Source: Verrucomicrobiales bacterium
GTDB taxonomy: Bacteria; Verrucomicrobiota; Verrucomicrobiia; Limisphaerales; Palsa-1400
Assembly (NCBI GenBank): GCA_003138485.1
Contig: PLGF01000135.1
Coordinates: 62,585 to 104,655, forward strand
Direction: 5' to 3'
Length of the DNA stretch: 42,071 nucleotides
This document shows, one piece after another, positions 9,601 to 16,533 of this stretch. The translations under genes and the position numbers were made by a program. The notes under the pieces were generated by a model. The model saw nothing but the letters and a program-made list of their open reading frames with translations. It ran no database searches and was not told the DNA's origin. How positions within the stretch are numbered: the stretch's first letter is position 1; each line of letters begins with the position of its first letter.

Positions 9601-10936
9601 GAACAGCAACTATTCAACCACAGTTACCCGCAAATTCTTCTCCGAAGTTCGGTCCCGGTTGAGCGTGACCAACGCCGGGCTTGGACACGGCAACTTCAGG
9701 GGCGCGGCCTCCGTCGCCGGCAACATCGTCCCAGCCGACGGCGCGATGCTCAACATTGGAGAGGGTTATACGATCACCGCGATACCGGACAAATTCTCCC
9801 TGTTCAGCAATTGGGTCGGCACGGCGGATAACAACTCCGTGGCCGGGAGCGACACTCCGAAACTGTCGTTTGTCATGCAGTCAAACTTGGTTTTGACAGT
9901 AACATTCGTCACCAATTTCTTCCCTCCCGCGGCCGGGAAATACAACGGCCTCTTCTTTCCCGCCACCGCCGTCAGCAGGGAAACATCCGGGATGCTCTAT
10001 AACCTGGTGCTCCGGGACACGGGAGCGTTCAGCGGCAGGCTCTTGATCGCCGGGACGAATTATCCTTTCGCAACTAATTTTAACGCTTCCAGCAACGCCA
10101 CCTTGGCTGCCGGCCCGTTGGAACTTGCCCTGACCCTGGACACCGCAATACCGCAAATCACCGGGACTGTTTCCTCCAATTTTACCTCTTATTTGACCGC
10201 CGATCGGGCGTCCGATTTTCTGCCGTCGGCGGAGTACACCATCCTTTTTTCGCCGTCCACCAGCAATGCGCCGCCGGGGAATGGTTACGCTCTGGTCACG
10301 AACCGTGCGGGCATCGTTACTCTCAGCGGCGCGCTGGCCGACGGAACCCGCTATAACCAGGCCGTGCCTGTCTCGCGATCTGGCGACGTTCCTGTTTACG
10401 CCAGCCTCTACACCCAGAACGGTGACACGCACCCTGGCGTGCTGATGGGATGGATCAACCTCACAAACCTCCAGGCCGCCGCCCCTTCCAACACCCTGGC
10501 ATGGATCAAGAAGCCGTATCCGACTCCCGCGCTCTACACGAATGGCTTCACCAACCTTCTCACCACCCAAGGCGCGCTCTGGCTTAATCCCCCCGCCAAG
10601 ACGTCCGCTATTTCATTAAACGGCGGAGAAATGGTCATCTCCAACACCGGTCTGTTCCTGGACTTCACCAACGTTGTTGTGAGCGACAACAAACTGACAA
10701 ACTCGGGTGATGTTCCGACCAATTCCCTGTCCGGCGTCATCAACCCAAAGACCGGCCTATTGACACTCATCTTCGCCAATGGCAGCAGGCCGGCAACCAA
10801 TTCCAGCGGCCATGTAATAAGCGGCAAGAGCCATGAAACCACTGCCGCCAATGGAGCGATCATTCAGAACACGACCAACGCTGGAGGGTACTTCCTTGCC
10901 CAAACCAACGCTGGTTCCTTCAATTTGCAGCCCTAG
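6641..10936 (+). CDS. Secreted GloVer-repeat, Ig-like and InlB B-repeat-like protein
   Basis: 1431 residues. An N-terminal hydrophobic signal lies at about residues 18-41. Seven GloVer repeats (TIGR03803 type, core GSDGNFYGTT...GG...GTIF.IT) start near residues 72, 127, 187, 245, 299, 347 and 403. An Ig-like domain (about 440-530) contains QWLRNGTN and DVGSYALVISNAWG. Then come three units of about 180-190 residues, each an Ig-like fold (SNWSITVTP...GTNTL) followed by an InlB-B-like repeat (LNIGEGYTITA, FSNWVG, QSNLVLT). The last 340 residues form a C-terminal region common in Verrucomicrobia secreted proteins (GKYNGLF...GAFSGRLL). No PEP-CTERM or LPXTG anchor is seen. Start: ATG 6641 leads directly into the signal peptide. 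Extracellular; ligand or substrate unknown. It converges with the next gene with only 7 bases between. Confidence 0.75.
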   Translation: MTVGFRAFLLQSPGQRRQVWLALLAALALCLLAFPSVSVAAPTVLYSFTAPTSPSASPATNSDGIAPDSKLVLGSDGNLYGTTRSGGACGAGSIFRVTPAGSLSNLYSFPAAANNSGEVVYNLGPNDLTQGTDGNFYGTTRSGGSNFTGTVFVVSPTGAFTNLHTFAAESNNASGVETSADGATPVGALAQGSDGNFYGTTQYGGANGTGTIFQITPVGAFTSLHSFSRPASGSATTNGTVPNALTLGSDGAFYGTTQQGGVDNAGTFFKFTLAGGFTQIYSFNGEAPGGNPITPDSTLVQGPNGNFFGTSAFGGSQGGGSIFEITNTGGANVLYSFSLLNAGATAALTLGADGNFYGTTAANGLNGEGTFFSITPTGDFGAYSFSPLNTNSANADGANPSAAPTADSAGNIYGTCAAGGTNGSGVIFTITDSLFAPPFFVAGSKPTPAQTNALAGSSITLSHPAQGGAPLSYQWLRNGTNSLTDGGDLSGSATSTLIISPVFFRDVGSYALVISNAWGALTSSVTVLTVKPPGVSITSPKPNARTNSTVFAGTATNAPLFPGTDSGDVRLTGVNWSITSLLNGSIITNVAGVAAGSGGASNWSFTATPYPGTNILSVRSVDVSGDVSPVVSRTFFYEMQSKLTVLTTGSGTGSFSIANGAKLNVGESYSITARPSSSVFSNWVSSNVAGSLVIGYDPTFAFVMQSNLVLTADFISRQPPAIFISTPKAKERTGSNVFEGTAACAPVLPGVNPDNVRLTNVQFWLTNDATGSVETSGFAALTSGAGVSNWSITVTPAAGTNTLAVQCSDVSGGVSRIESRTFFYKKPALFALTNLGNGTGTFTYTASVARDTPPTNGAMLNIGEGYTITAQPHPFSTFSKWGGSASTSQRDLSFIMQPGYALTATFVETPPKVTISSPTANLRAAATNIVFKGAASGHFPISNVFCSLSDTNGIAKLTAGAGNVSDWSIDFVPSPGFNTLTVSCEDVNSNYSTTVTRKFFSEVRSRLSVTNAGLGHGNFRGAASVAGNIVPADGAMLNIGEGYTITAIPDKFSLFSNWVGTADNNSVAGSDTPKLSFVMQSNLVLTVTFVTNFFPPAAGKYNGLFFPATAVSRETSGMLYNLVLRDTGAFSGRLLIAGTNYPFATNFNASSNATLAAGPLELALTLDTAIPQITGTVSSNFTSYLTADRASDFLPSAEYTILFSPSTSNAPPGNGYALVTNRAGIVTLSGALADGTRYNQAVPVSRSGDVPVYASLYTQNGDTHPGVLMGWINLTNLQAAAPSNTLAWIKKPYPTPALYTNGFTNLLTTQGALWLNPPAKTSAISLNGGEMVISNTGLFLDFTNVVVSDNKLTNSGDVPTNSLSGVINPKTGLLTLIFANGSRPATNSSGHVISGKSHETTAANGAIIQNTTNAGGYFLAQTNAGSFNLQP

Positions 10937-10943
10937 GTGAAAA

Positions 10944-12740
10944 TCACTTTGCGGGGACGGGTTTCCAGCGAACCGTGTCGCTGATGAACATTTGGACGGG
11001 CATGTATCCCAATGGCGCTTTGGTCAGCGGAAAGCCCGCGGGCACCGCGCCTTGAGGCGCTTCCGATGCCGGCAGGCTGCCCAGCATGAAGCGTCCCCAA
11101 CCGCGTTGGTTGTCAAGCATCTCCGAAAGAAACGGGCGGTCGGAGGTTCGTTCCGTCAAGTAAAGCGCTTGGACGGGCTTGATTTGGTACAATTGCGCGA
11201 ATGTGCCGGCGTCATCGAGCGTCAGCCACGCGCAGGGCCGGTCGCCGTACCAGGCCACCGCCCAGGGAATATCGCTCATCATCAGCTCATCGGGCTTCAT
11301 CATCAGCGCGGTTCTCTGGATTTGAAACGGGGAGTAAGGGGAAATGGCCGCGCGTTCCGGCGGGCCGGCCAGGACCAGCAACAGCGGCGCGCACATCACG
11401 AGAGCAAAAAGCGCCGCCACGCCGTTGCGGAGCCTGGGATCGGGAAGCATCATCTGATCGAGCAAGGTAAAGAAAAAGCCTGTGCCAAAGACCAGGACCA
11501 GCGGCGCCAGGAGCGCGAGCAGGTTTTCCGAGTTGATTTCCGGCGATTCGACGCTGAGATACGTTTGCCCCAGGGGCTGCGCCACGGCCATGAGCGCCAG
11601 ACTCCACAGGAGAAAGGCACGCAGACGCCGCAAAGACGGACGGCGAAAAGGGAGCAGCAGGCCGCACAGAAAAAAGGACCATGCCCAGTTGCCGCCAAGC
11701 CGGGGCAGGTCATTCCGCAAAATCTTCTGTTCGTTGACCACGAATTTGTTGAGCACGTCCCCCGGTCTGATGAGTTTGAGGCCGGCGGCGGCGGGATCAA
11801 AAGAACGTTCCACGCGGTCCTCCTCAAATGGGCGCGTGTTTTCCAGGAGCGCGTAGCCCGCGGTGCCAAAGGGGGTGTGGCTGAGCGCCAGATTGCGCGC
11901 AATCCAGGGCGCCATGACGACCAGGAATGAAAAGGCCGCCAACAGGGACAGTTTTCCCCGATGGCGCTTGAAAAAGAAGCAGGTGAACAAAAGGACCGGA
12001 ATCATCATCCACGCAAAGGAGTATCGGCTCAATCCGCCGATCCCCGCCAGCGCGCCCGCGGCCGCCGCCAGGGCAAGCGACGGTCCCGGCGCCGGCGGAC
12101 TCTCCCGGTTCTCGCGCCCCTCCATTGCCACCAGGCACCAGACCAGCAGGAGAAAGATCAGCAGCAGCCACATTGTTGACAGGCCGGATAGACTGAATCT
12201 CCAGTAAGTCTCGCTGCCGGCAAAGAGGATCGCCGACACCCAGGCCACCCCGGTGTCAAACAACCCCCGCGCCACCTGGAAGAGGACGAGAACCGCGGCA
12301 AAAAAAAGCAGTTCATTGAAAATGACAATCAACAATTCAGGCTGATAGGACCAGAGATGGCTCCGATTGACCGCGAAGTTGAATGGAAAAACCTTCATCA
12401 AGCCCGCCAGCACAAATGGGTAGCCGGGCGCGATGCTCAAATCCGGCACAGGCTGATCGAGCACCTCTGGGGCGCCGTCAGGGGCGGCGCGTTGAAGCAA
12501 GCCAATGGCTGAGGGACGAATGGAGTCAGTGGTGTAGCCCGCCCACGCGGCCAAATGCCGCCCCATTTGGGCGGACTCCATCGTTTCCCGGCTGGAAAAA
12601 CCGTGGCCGGGGTGCAAATTGAACCAAAGAGCCAGGAGGATGAAGCCTATGAGAGCGCTGGAGAGCTTGAAAATCCTGCCCCCAGCCCCTTCTTCGAAGT
12701 TCCACAACCTCCATATAAACGACTGTATCCAATCAAGCAT
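10944..12740 (-). CDS. GT-C fold (GT39/ArnT-like) membrane glycosyltransferase
   Basis: 598 residues from ATG 12740. The frame extends upstream to a GTG at 12893 through an Ala/Pro-rich stretch and would then overlap the PEP-CTERM gene by 16 bases; neither start has a good Shine-Dalgarno. About 8-10 hydrophobic segments are visible (for example IGFILLALW, LLLIFLLLVWCLV, LLAAFSFLVVMAPW, LLALLAPLVLVFG). After the first segment the periplasmic loop carries SRETMESAQMGRHLAAW, placed like the acidic catalytic loop of GT-C enzymes that use polyprenyl-phosphate sugars. C-terminally a soluble part follows the last membrane segment. Inferred role: transfer of a sugar to a protein or lipid outside the inner membrane, possibly to the neighbouring exported proteins. 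The GT39 assignment is from fold-like features and is not certain. Confidence 0.55.
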   Translation of the reverse strand: MLDWIQSFIWRLWNFEEGAGGRIFKLSSALIGFILLALWFNLHPGHGFSSRETMESAQMGRHLAAWAGYTTDSIRPSAIGLLQRAAPDGAPEVLDQPVPDLSIAPGYPFVLAGLMKVFPFNFAVNRSHLWSYQPELLIVIFNELLFFAAVLVLFQVARGLFDTGVAWVSAILFAGSETYWRFSLSGLSTMWLLLIFLLLVWCLVAMEGRENRESPPAPGPSLALAAAAGALAGIGGLSRYSFAWMMIPVLLFTCFFFKRHRGKLSLLAAFSFLVVMAPWIARNLALSHTPFGTAGYALLENTRPFEEDRVERSFDPAAAGLKLIRPGDVLNKFVVNEQKILRNDLPRLGGNWAWSFFLCGLLLPFRRPSLRRLRAFLLWSLALMAVAQPLGQTYLSVESPEINSENLLALLAPLVLVFGTGFFFTLLDQMMLPDPRLRNGVAALFALVMCAPLLLVLAGPPERAAISPYSPFQIQRTALMMKPDELMMSDIPWAVAWYGDRPCAWLTLDDAGTFAQLYQIKPVQALYLTERTSDRPFLSEMLDNQRGWGRFMLGSLPASEAPQGAVPAGFPLTKAPLGYMPVQMFISDTVRWKPVPAK

Positions 12741-12877
12741 GGTTTTTCGGGGGAGCCTGAGAGTGAGGATCTGCTCCTCCGCGGCCGGGGCCGTCTGATC
12801 CGGCGCAGTCGGCAACGGGACGGGGCTTTGTGTGGCGGCGGCGCCGTGCGAGGCGGGCGGCAGGTCGCGCTGCACGT

Positions 12878-13624
12878 TTATCCTTGGGAGCACCCGCGAA
12901 TCCGTCGAAGCTGCCGGGCAAGCCTGATTCCGCAGAGGCTCAACGCGGCCAATCCCGCGCCTATGGCGCCCGGTTCGGGAACCGAGGGGGGGGCAGGAGG
13001 GGCTGTGTAGCCATAGTCAACCTCGATGGACCCGTACGAAAACCCGTTGCCGCCGAAGAAAAGCCCCGAACCGCTTGTTCCAGAATAAGTGCCAGCCAAG
13101 TTGGCAACCGTAAGGTTGATTGAAATATCCCCCGCTCCTTCATAAAGGCTAAAGTCTCCCGGCGCGATGCTGGCAATGGTACTGGCTTGAGGAAGGAATG
13201 AGGTGCTCGCGACGGTTAAGCAGGCGCCGGCAGACACGGTGCCGGAAGCAGGTCCCGCGGCGCCCGTTGCCGACGTTGTCAAACCAATCAAGGGTGTAAC
13301 ATTCACCGGAACCGTCGCTGTCACCGTCACCGGAACTGTCGCTGTGGCGTCAGAATAACTCAGATTTCCCATCGCGTAGTTGAAGACGTCCGAGGTGACG
13401 GTGTCGAACGAAGTCATCGTTATGGTCACGCTGTCAAGAGTGCCAAGAGAAGTGTCAAACGCTCCAACGCTCAAGGTCGCGCTTGAGCCAAGGGGCAAAG
13501 GGGAAGCGGGGGTGCCGTAACTCGCGCTCTCGGTCTCGGTTTGAATGGCGGCGTGAACGGGACTGGCAAAAGCAATCAACGCACAAACAAAACCCATAGG
13601 GACCGTTGGGGGTCTCTTTATCAT
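12878..13624 (-). CDS. PEP-CTERM protein, choice-of-anchor E type
   Basis: 248 residues. A signal peptide (hydrophobic core GFVCALIAFASPVHA) is followed by a beta-rich domain opening with TESASYG and FDTSLGTLDSVTI, the pattern of choice-of-anchor E proteins. The C-terminus has the sorting signal VPEPGAIGAGLAALSLCG followed by a basic tail (RLARQLRRIRG). The PEP motif, transmembrane helix and basic tail are the recognition signal for exosortase. So the protein is expected to be exported, cut and anchored or released at the surface. No exosortase gene lies in the window. Start ATG 13622-13624, directly before the signal peptide. A similar but divergent gene lies upstream at 13900-14607. Function unknown; probably an extracellular matrix or surface component. 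Confidence 0.8.
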   Translation of the reverse strand: MIKRPPTVPMGFVCALIAFASPVHAAIQTETESASYGTPASPLPLGSSATLSVGAFDTSLGTLDSVTITMTSFDTVTSDVFNYAMGNLSYSDATATVPVTVTATVPVNVTPLIGLTTSATGAAGPASGTVSAGACLTVASTSFLPQASTIASIAPGDFSLYEGAGDISINLTVANLAGTYSGTSGSGLFFGGNGFSYGSIEVDYGYTAPPAPPSVPEPGAIGAGLAALSLCGIRLARQLRRIRGCSQG

Positions 13625-13734
13625 AACCAGTTTTTTTCCAGCCTACAGCATTCTATCGCGCTCAATATGGGCAACACTCAAATGTCTCAATATATCGAAT
13701 AACTCTGACATCGGCAGGCAGTCCAAGCTCACCC

Positions 13735-13765
13735 ATTTCGGACATCTATATCCCAATTTCGGACA
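13735..13765 (-). promoter_or_regulatory. Tandem direct repeat, possible operator upstream of PEP-CTERM gene
   Basis: ATTTCGGACA occurs at 13735-13744 and again at 13756-13765 (on the gene's strand TGTCCGAAAT). The repeats start 21 bases apart, about two turns of the helix, and lie about 110-140 bases upstream of the ATG at 13624. The flanks are also alike (CCC on the left). Two equal sites on one face of the DNA suggest a dimeric or paired regulator; the regulator is unknown. Confidence 0.3.
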
Positions 13766-13899
13766 CATGAAACCGTGAATCGAAATCCGTCAAACTGCTG
13801 GATTCCCTCTGAATTTGATGATATTTCGCGGCGCGAATCCTGCGCGGGGCATCGAATCTGGTTTTCGTAACCAAACCGTTACAAGACGATAGGCGCGTT

Positions 13900-14607
13900 T
13901 CAGGCATTTGAGCAACGGGGCCGGCGCATCCGATCAAGAGCCGCAAATCCACAAAAACATAAGAAGCTGAACAAAAACAGATTCCCGGGTTCAGGTACCG
14001 CTGAGAACGTGTAATCAACCTCGACGGAGCCATAATCGCTGGCAAAGCCATTGAAGGACAACCCACTAGGCCCGTTTCCGGAGAAGTTTCCAGCAAAAGC
14101 GGCATTCAGGACGAAGTTGAGGGTGCCTCCGCCTTCGTATGCTGCGAAATCCGACGACGGGACGAACGAAAGGGAGGAAGTTGAAGCGGACGCTGATGGC
14201 CCCAGGGCAAAAGTTGGCGCCGTCGGTGTGCCAGCACCGATCAAACCGCTGAATTGCGGTGCCGTTAACGTTACCGAAGCTCCCGCGCCATCGGGACCCG
14301 TTATGGCAATTTTCCCCGCTGCTTCAGCATTGGTGAAAACTGTCGCCACCCCGACATTTGCCACCTCAGCCTGCAGGACGCCAGTGGTATTCAAGGTCAC
14401 CTCGATGTCGGTGAGATTGCCCAAAGAGGTATCAAACTGCGGGAGAGGCACGACGGTCGGGAAATCGGTCCCATTGACCGCCAAAGGGGCGGAAGATGAG
14501 CCGTAGGTTTCAGTGAAGGATTCCGTGTCGGCGAAAGCACGCAGGCCGAGACAGGTCAAGGCGGTTCCCGTCGTGATCAACATCCACAGCGTTTGGTTTG
14601 GTTTCAT
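13900..14607 (-). CDS. PEP-CTERM protein, choice-of-anchor E type (second)
   Basis: 235 residues. The signal peptide ends near AFADTES. The mature part opens with SFTETYGSSSAPL and FDTSLGNLTDIEVTL, matching the choice-of-anchor E pattern of its neighbour at 12878-13624. It ends with VPEPGNLFLFSFLCFCGF and a basic tail (RMRRPR), which is a PEP-CTERM sorting signal. The two neighbours share layout but little exact sequence, so they are old paralogs. Start ATG at 14607 is preceded on the minus strand by GGGTAGGGAAGC, a good Shine-Dalgarno. Expected to be exported and processed by an exosortase encoded elsewhere. Function unknown. Confidence 0.8.
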   Translation of the reverse strand: MKPNQTLWMLITTGTALTCLGLRAFADTESFTETYGSSSAPLAVNGTDFPTVVPLPQFDTSLGNLTDIEVTLNTTGVLQAEVANVGVATVFTNAEAAGKIAITGPDGAGASVTLTAPQFSGLIGAGTPTAPTFALGPSASASTSSLSFVPSSDFAAYEGGGTLNFVLNAAFAGNFSGNGPSGLSFNGFASDYGSVEVDYTFSAVPEPGNLFLFSFLCFCGFAALDRMRRPRCSNA

Positions 14608-14684
14608 GCTTCCCTACCCTTAGTGTATCCGCGCGATTTTGTAAACAAGGAATTGGCCCCGTCGCAGGCTATCGAGAGGCCTTA

Positions 14685-14939
14685 TCAACTTTCTGCTTTT
14701 CCTCTTGCTGGTTGCGGTCCCAGCGCGGCTTCCAAGATGGGGAGCAGCCGCGGATCCACCGGCAAACCCTCTTTCCAGCGCGATGTTTGGAGTCTAAGGC
14801 TGAAGTCTTCGGATTGCTCAAGCCATTCGAGTTTTTCACGAAAGGTGGTTTCCAAACCAAGCAGCAGAGCGTGATCGCGCGCGCCTTGCGCCGTACACCA
14901 GCGCCAGCCGGGATGATTATCAAATTCTTCCTGGCTCAT
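14685..14939 (-). CDS. Small protein of unknown function, coupled to nucleotidyltransferase gene
   Basis: 84 residues, acidic N-terminus (MSQEEFDNHPGW), no signal peptide or membrane segment. Its ATG overlaps the stop of the nucleotidyltransferase gene in an ATGA arrangement, so translation is probably coupled. The sequence contains several Trp and charged residues (REKLEWLEQSEDFSLRL) and looks helical and soluble. I do not recognise the family. The position directly behind a small nucleotidyltransferase is the usual layout of two-gene modules of the MNT/AbiEii type, so a partner or antitoxin role is possible. Nothing in the sequence proves it. Confidence 0.6.
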   Translation of the reverse strand: MSQEEFDNHPGWRWCTAQGARDHALLLGLETTFREKLEWLEQSEDFSLRLQTSRWKEGLPVDPRLLPILEAALGPQPARGKAES

Positions 14940-15451
14940 TTGCCAAACTCCTTCTTCAGCTCCTGAAGCCGCTCCAGGCCGGCGATGTCAGCCAAATCCT
15001 GCGGACGAGCTGCGGCTCGTTTCATCCTCAATAGCGTCTCAAGACGGATGACCGGCGCGGTGTCATTGCCCGCCACCATTTCGCGCCGGGCCAACCCATA
15101 GTCCGCGGAAAAATCGAACGGCTCATACACGAAGACGCCAACCGGAGTTCGCCGATGCGCGTCACACCACAGTTGCAGGACGGTCATGTCCTTCTCCCGC
15201 CGCCACGCCTCCCGCAACGCCGGTTCGGCAAATTGTTCGGGTGTCACCGGAATTCTCATCTGGTAGCCTAATGCCATCACGGCCCGCAGTCCGCGGCTGA
15301 TATTGTCCCGATCAAGGCCTATCACAAGGTCCACGTCGTTCGTAAACCGTTCATAACCATGCGCAATCACGGCCAGCCCGCCGACAATCAAATATTGGAC
15401 ATTTGCGCCATTCAACGCCTTCACCACGGACTCCACACTGCGGACTTCCAT
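14936..15451 (-). CDS. Nucleotidyltransferase-fold protein (AbiEii/MNT-like)
   Basis: 171 residues. The N-terminal half carries the hallmark of the polymerase-beta-like nucleotidyltransferase fold: YLIVGGLAVIAHGYERFTND and then DVDLVI, giving the GG motif and the catalytic D-x-D pair. A third acidic residue probably lies near TVLQLWCD. The C-terminal part is helical with a basic stretch (LLRMKRAAARPQDLADI), as in nucleotidyltransferases of the AbiEii/DUF6036 kind. Start ATG 15451; no Shine-Dalgarno is visible. It is followed by a small gene with a 4-base overlap. Likely reaction: transfer of a nucleotide to RNA, protein or a small molecule. It could be the toxin of a toxin-antitoxin pair or a plain housekeeping enzyme. 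The pair sits alone between PEP-CTERM genes and the EPS locus, consistent with a mobile cassette. Confidence 0.7.
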   Translation of the reverse strand: MEVRSVESVVKALNGANVQYLIVGGLAVIAHGYERFTNDVDLVIGLDRDNISRGLRAVMALGYQMRIPVTPEQFAEPALREAWRREKDMTVLQLWCDAHRRTPVGVFVYEPFDFSADYGLARREMVAGNDTAPVIRLETLLRMKRAAARPQDLADIAGLERLQELKKEFGK

Positions 15452-15592
15452 GAATCAAACGTTGAGTCAAAAGCTGGGATTTGGAAAGCGGAAACCCAAA
15501 ACTCACCCCGATCCTTGTCGAAACGAGGGCGTCCTTCACCGAACAGGTGAGGCCGGCAGGGCGACGCCCGGAAGAGCCTTCTCCCGCGGAAT

Positions 15593-15619
15593 CGGCTCGG
15601 CAGGAGCCTCGCGCTACAG
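15593..15619 (+). repeat. Dispersed short repeat, copy 1
   Basis: CGGCTCGGCAGGAGCCTCGC followed by GCTACAG. It matches the copy at 37383-37409 with few changes and shares the CGGCTCGG...CTAC core with 37749-37772. Non-coding in all three places. GGCTC and GAGCC give it a small hairpin. Such intergenic elements recur in Verrucomicrobia genomes as far as I recall. Confidence 0.55.
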
Positions 15620-15664
15620 GGCTTCGCAATGGATTGGGGCAACCAAAAAAAAGGCAAAATGGGC

Positions 15665-15693
15665 TTGACCGGTGGGTTGGGGGGTGCTGTAAT
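15665..15693 (+). promoter_or_regulatory. Candidate sigma-70-like promoter for the EPS locus
   Basis: TTGACC (15665-15670), a 17-base spacer and TGTAAT (15688-15693). Transcription would start near 15700, just before the nested inverted repeat, giving a leader of about 230 bases to the NusG-like gene. The spacer is very G-rich. Consensus similarity is fair; Verrucomicrobia promoters are little studied. Confidence 0.4.
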
Positions 15694-15719
15694 GGGGTAA
15701 GCTAGTAATCGATTTGGGG

Positions 15720-15780
15720 TTTACCGGCGCAAGAAAATCAATTTTTTTCCTGCAATGCAGGTTCGCAAGTTGCCGGTAAA
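15720..15780 (+). promoter_or_regulatory. Nested inverted repeat in the EPS leader
   Basis: TTTACCGGC at 15720-15728 pairs perfectly with GCCGGTAAA at 15772-15780. Inside it CCTGCAATGCAGG (15749-15761) forms a second short hairpin. The element lies between the candidate promoter and the NusG-like gene. As RNA it would be a stem with an inner hairpin; as DNA it could be an operator. No clear T-run follows, so it is not an ordinary terminator. Confidence 0.4.
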
Positions 15781-15929
15781 AGCGATGAAAAAGCGTGTTA
15801 TAGTCGGGGTATTTGTTGCCGGGCGTCCTCCCTTGGACATGCCTGAATCAAAGGTATTATTTCCGCCGCCCGGCCTTGGGGCATGTCCGTCCGTCCTCTT
15901 CCATGCGCCATGGATTAGCCTTCCCTGAT

Positions 15930-16520
15930 ATGCATGCGTCAAATTTAGCATGGTATTGCGCGAGAACGAAGGCGAAGCACGAACACATCGCGGCGGCCAA
16001 CGTGGCCAAGAGGCTGGGATTGGAAGTGTTTCATCCGCGTTTGCGCCTGGAGCGGGCGACGCGGCGGGGGTTGATGAGGGTCGTCGAACCGCTGTTTCCA
16101 TGTTATATCTTTGTCCGCTGCGTGCTGGAAAATCGCATAGATGAGATTCGACACGTAACGGGCATCAGCAGTTTGGTGCATTTTGGGCGGAAGATTCCGG
16201 CTGTGCCGGATGCAGCCATAGCTGAATTGATGCAATGCTTTGATTCCGAAGCACCTATGATCGTTGAGGATGGCGTGGTGCCCGGTGTCCAGGTGACGAT
16301 TGTCGAGGGATCGTTCATGGGTTTTTCCGGAATGGTGGTTCGGACATTATCGGCCGGGCAAAGGGTACAGATATTGCTTGATTTCTTGGGTCGCATTACT
16401 TTGACAGAAATAGATCGAAAATCGTTGAGCGTGGAGAATCGGAGCGCGGCCCAGCGGCTTCCGCTATTGGCGACACCCGGATTCCCGGATGTAACGATGG
16501 CGGGATTAAGCCGGCTGTGA
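15930..16520 (+). CDS. NusG/RfaH-like specialised transcription antitermination protein
   Basis: 196 residues from ATG 15930, chosen because the NGN domain of this family starts a few residues before a WY motif (here NLAWYCARTKAKHEHIAA). Longer in-frame starts exist at 15903 and 15813 without family similarity or Shine-Dalgarno. Residues 1-100 form the NGN domain, with LEVFHPRLR and EPLFPCYIFVRC, which contact RNA polymerase in the family. The C-terminal KOW part has VTIVEGSFMGFSGMVV and VQILLDFLGRITLTEI. It stands first in a long EPS locus, the usual place for RfaH/LoaP/TaA-type paralogs that let polymerase read through terminators in such operons. The stop codon lies inside a terminator-like hairpin, which suggests control of read-through into the biosynthetic genes. 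Confidence 0.8.
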   Translation: MHASNLAWYCARTKAKHEHIAAANVAKRLGLEVFHPRLRLERATRRGLMRVVEPLFPCYIFVRCVLENRIDEIRHVTGISSLVHFGRKIPAVPDAAIAELMQCFDSEAPMIVEDGVVPGVQVTIVEGSFMGFSGMVVRTLSAGQRVQILLDFLGRITLTEIDRKSLSVENRSAAQRLPLLATPGFPDVTMAGLSRL

Positions 16521-16533
16521 GAGGCCGGTTTTT
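16511..16533 (+). terminator. Terminator-like hairpin across the NusG-like stop codon
   Basis: CCGGC (16511-16515), an 8-base loop, GCCGG (16524-16528) and five T (16529-16533). The stop TGA (16518-16520) is in the loop. The stem is short but all G-C. Placed between the antiterminator gene and the biosynthetic genes, it could be an attenuator. Confidence 0.45.

Larger units (their letters stand above)
15452..15929. other. Intergenic region and leader of the EPS locus
   Basis: These 478 bases separate the divergent nucleotidyltransferase gene and the NusG-like gene. They hold a dispersed repeat (15593-15619, with similar GC-rich sequence from about 15550), a candidate promoter (15665-15693) and a nested inverted repeat (15720-15780). 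The NusG-like frame is open back to 15813 but shows no family similarity before residue 40, so I treat that part as untranslated leader. Confidence 0.5.

Noticed and set aside
15770-15790. ops/JUMPstart-like element (GCCGGTAAAAGCG) for the RfaH-like protein
   Set aside because: Only loosely like GGCGGTAGCGT; it is fully explained as the right arm of the inverted repeat 15720-15780.
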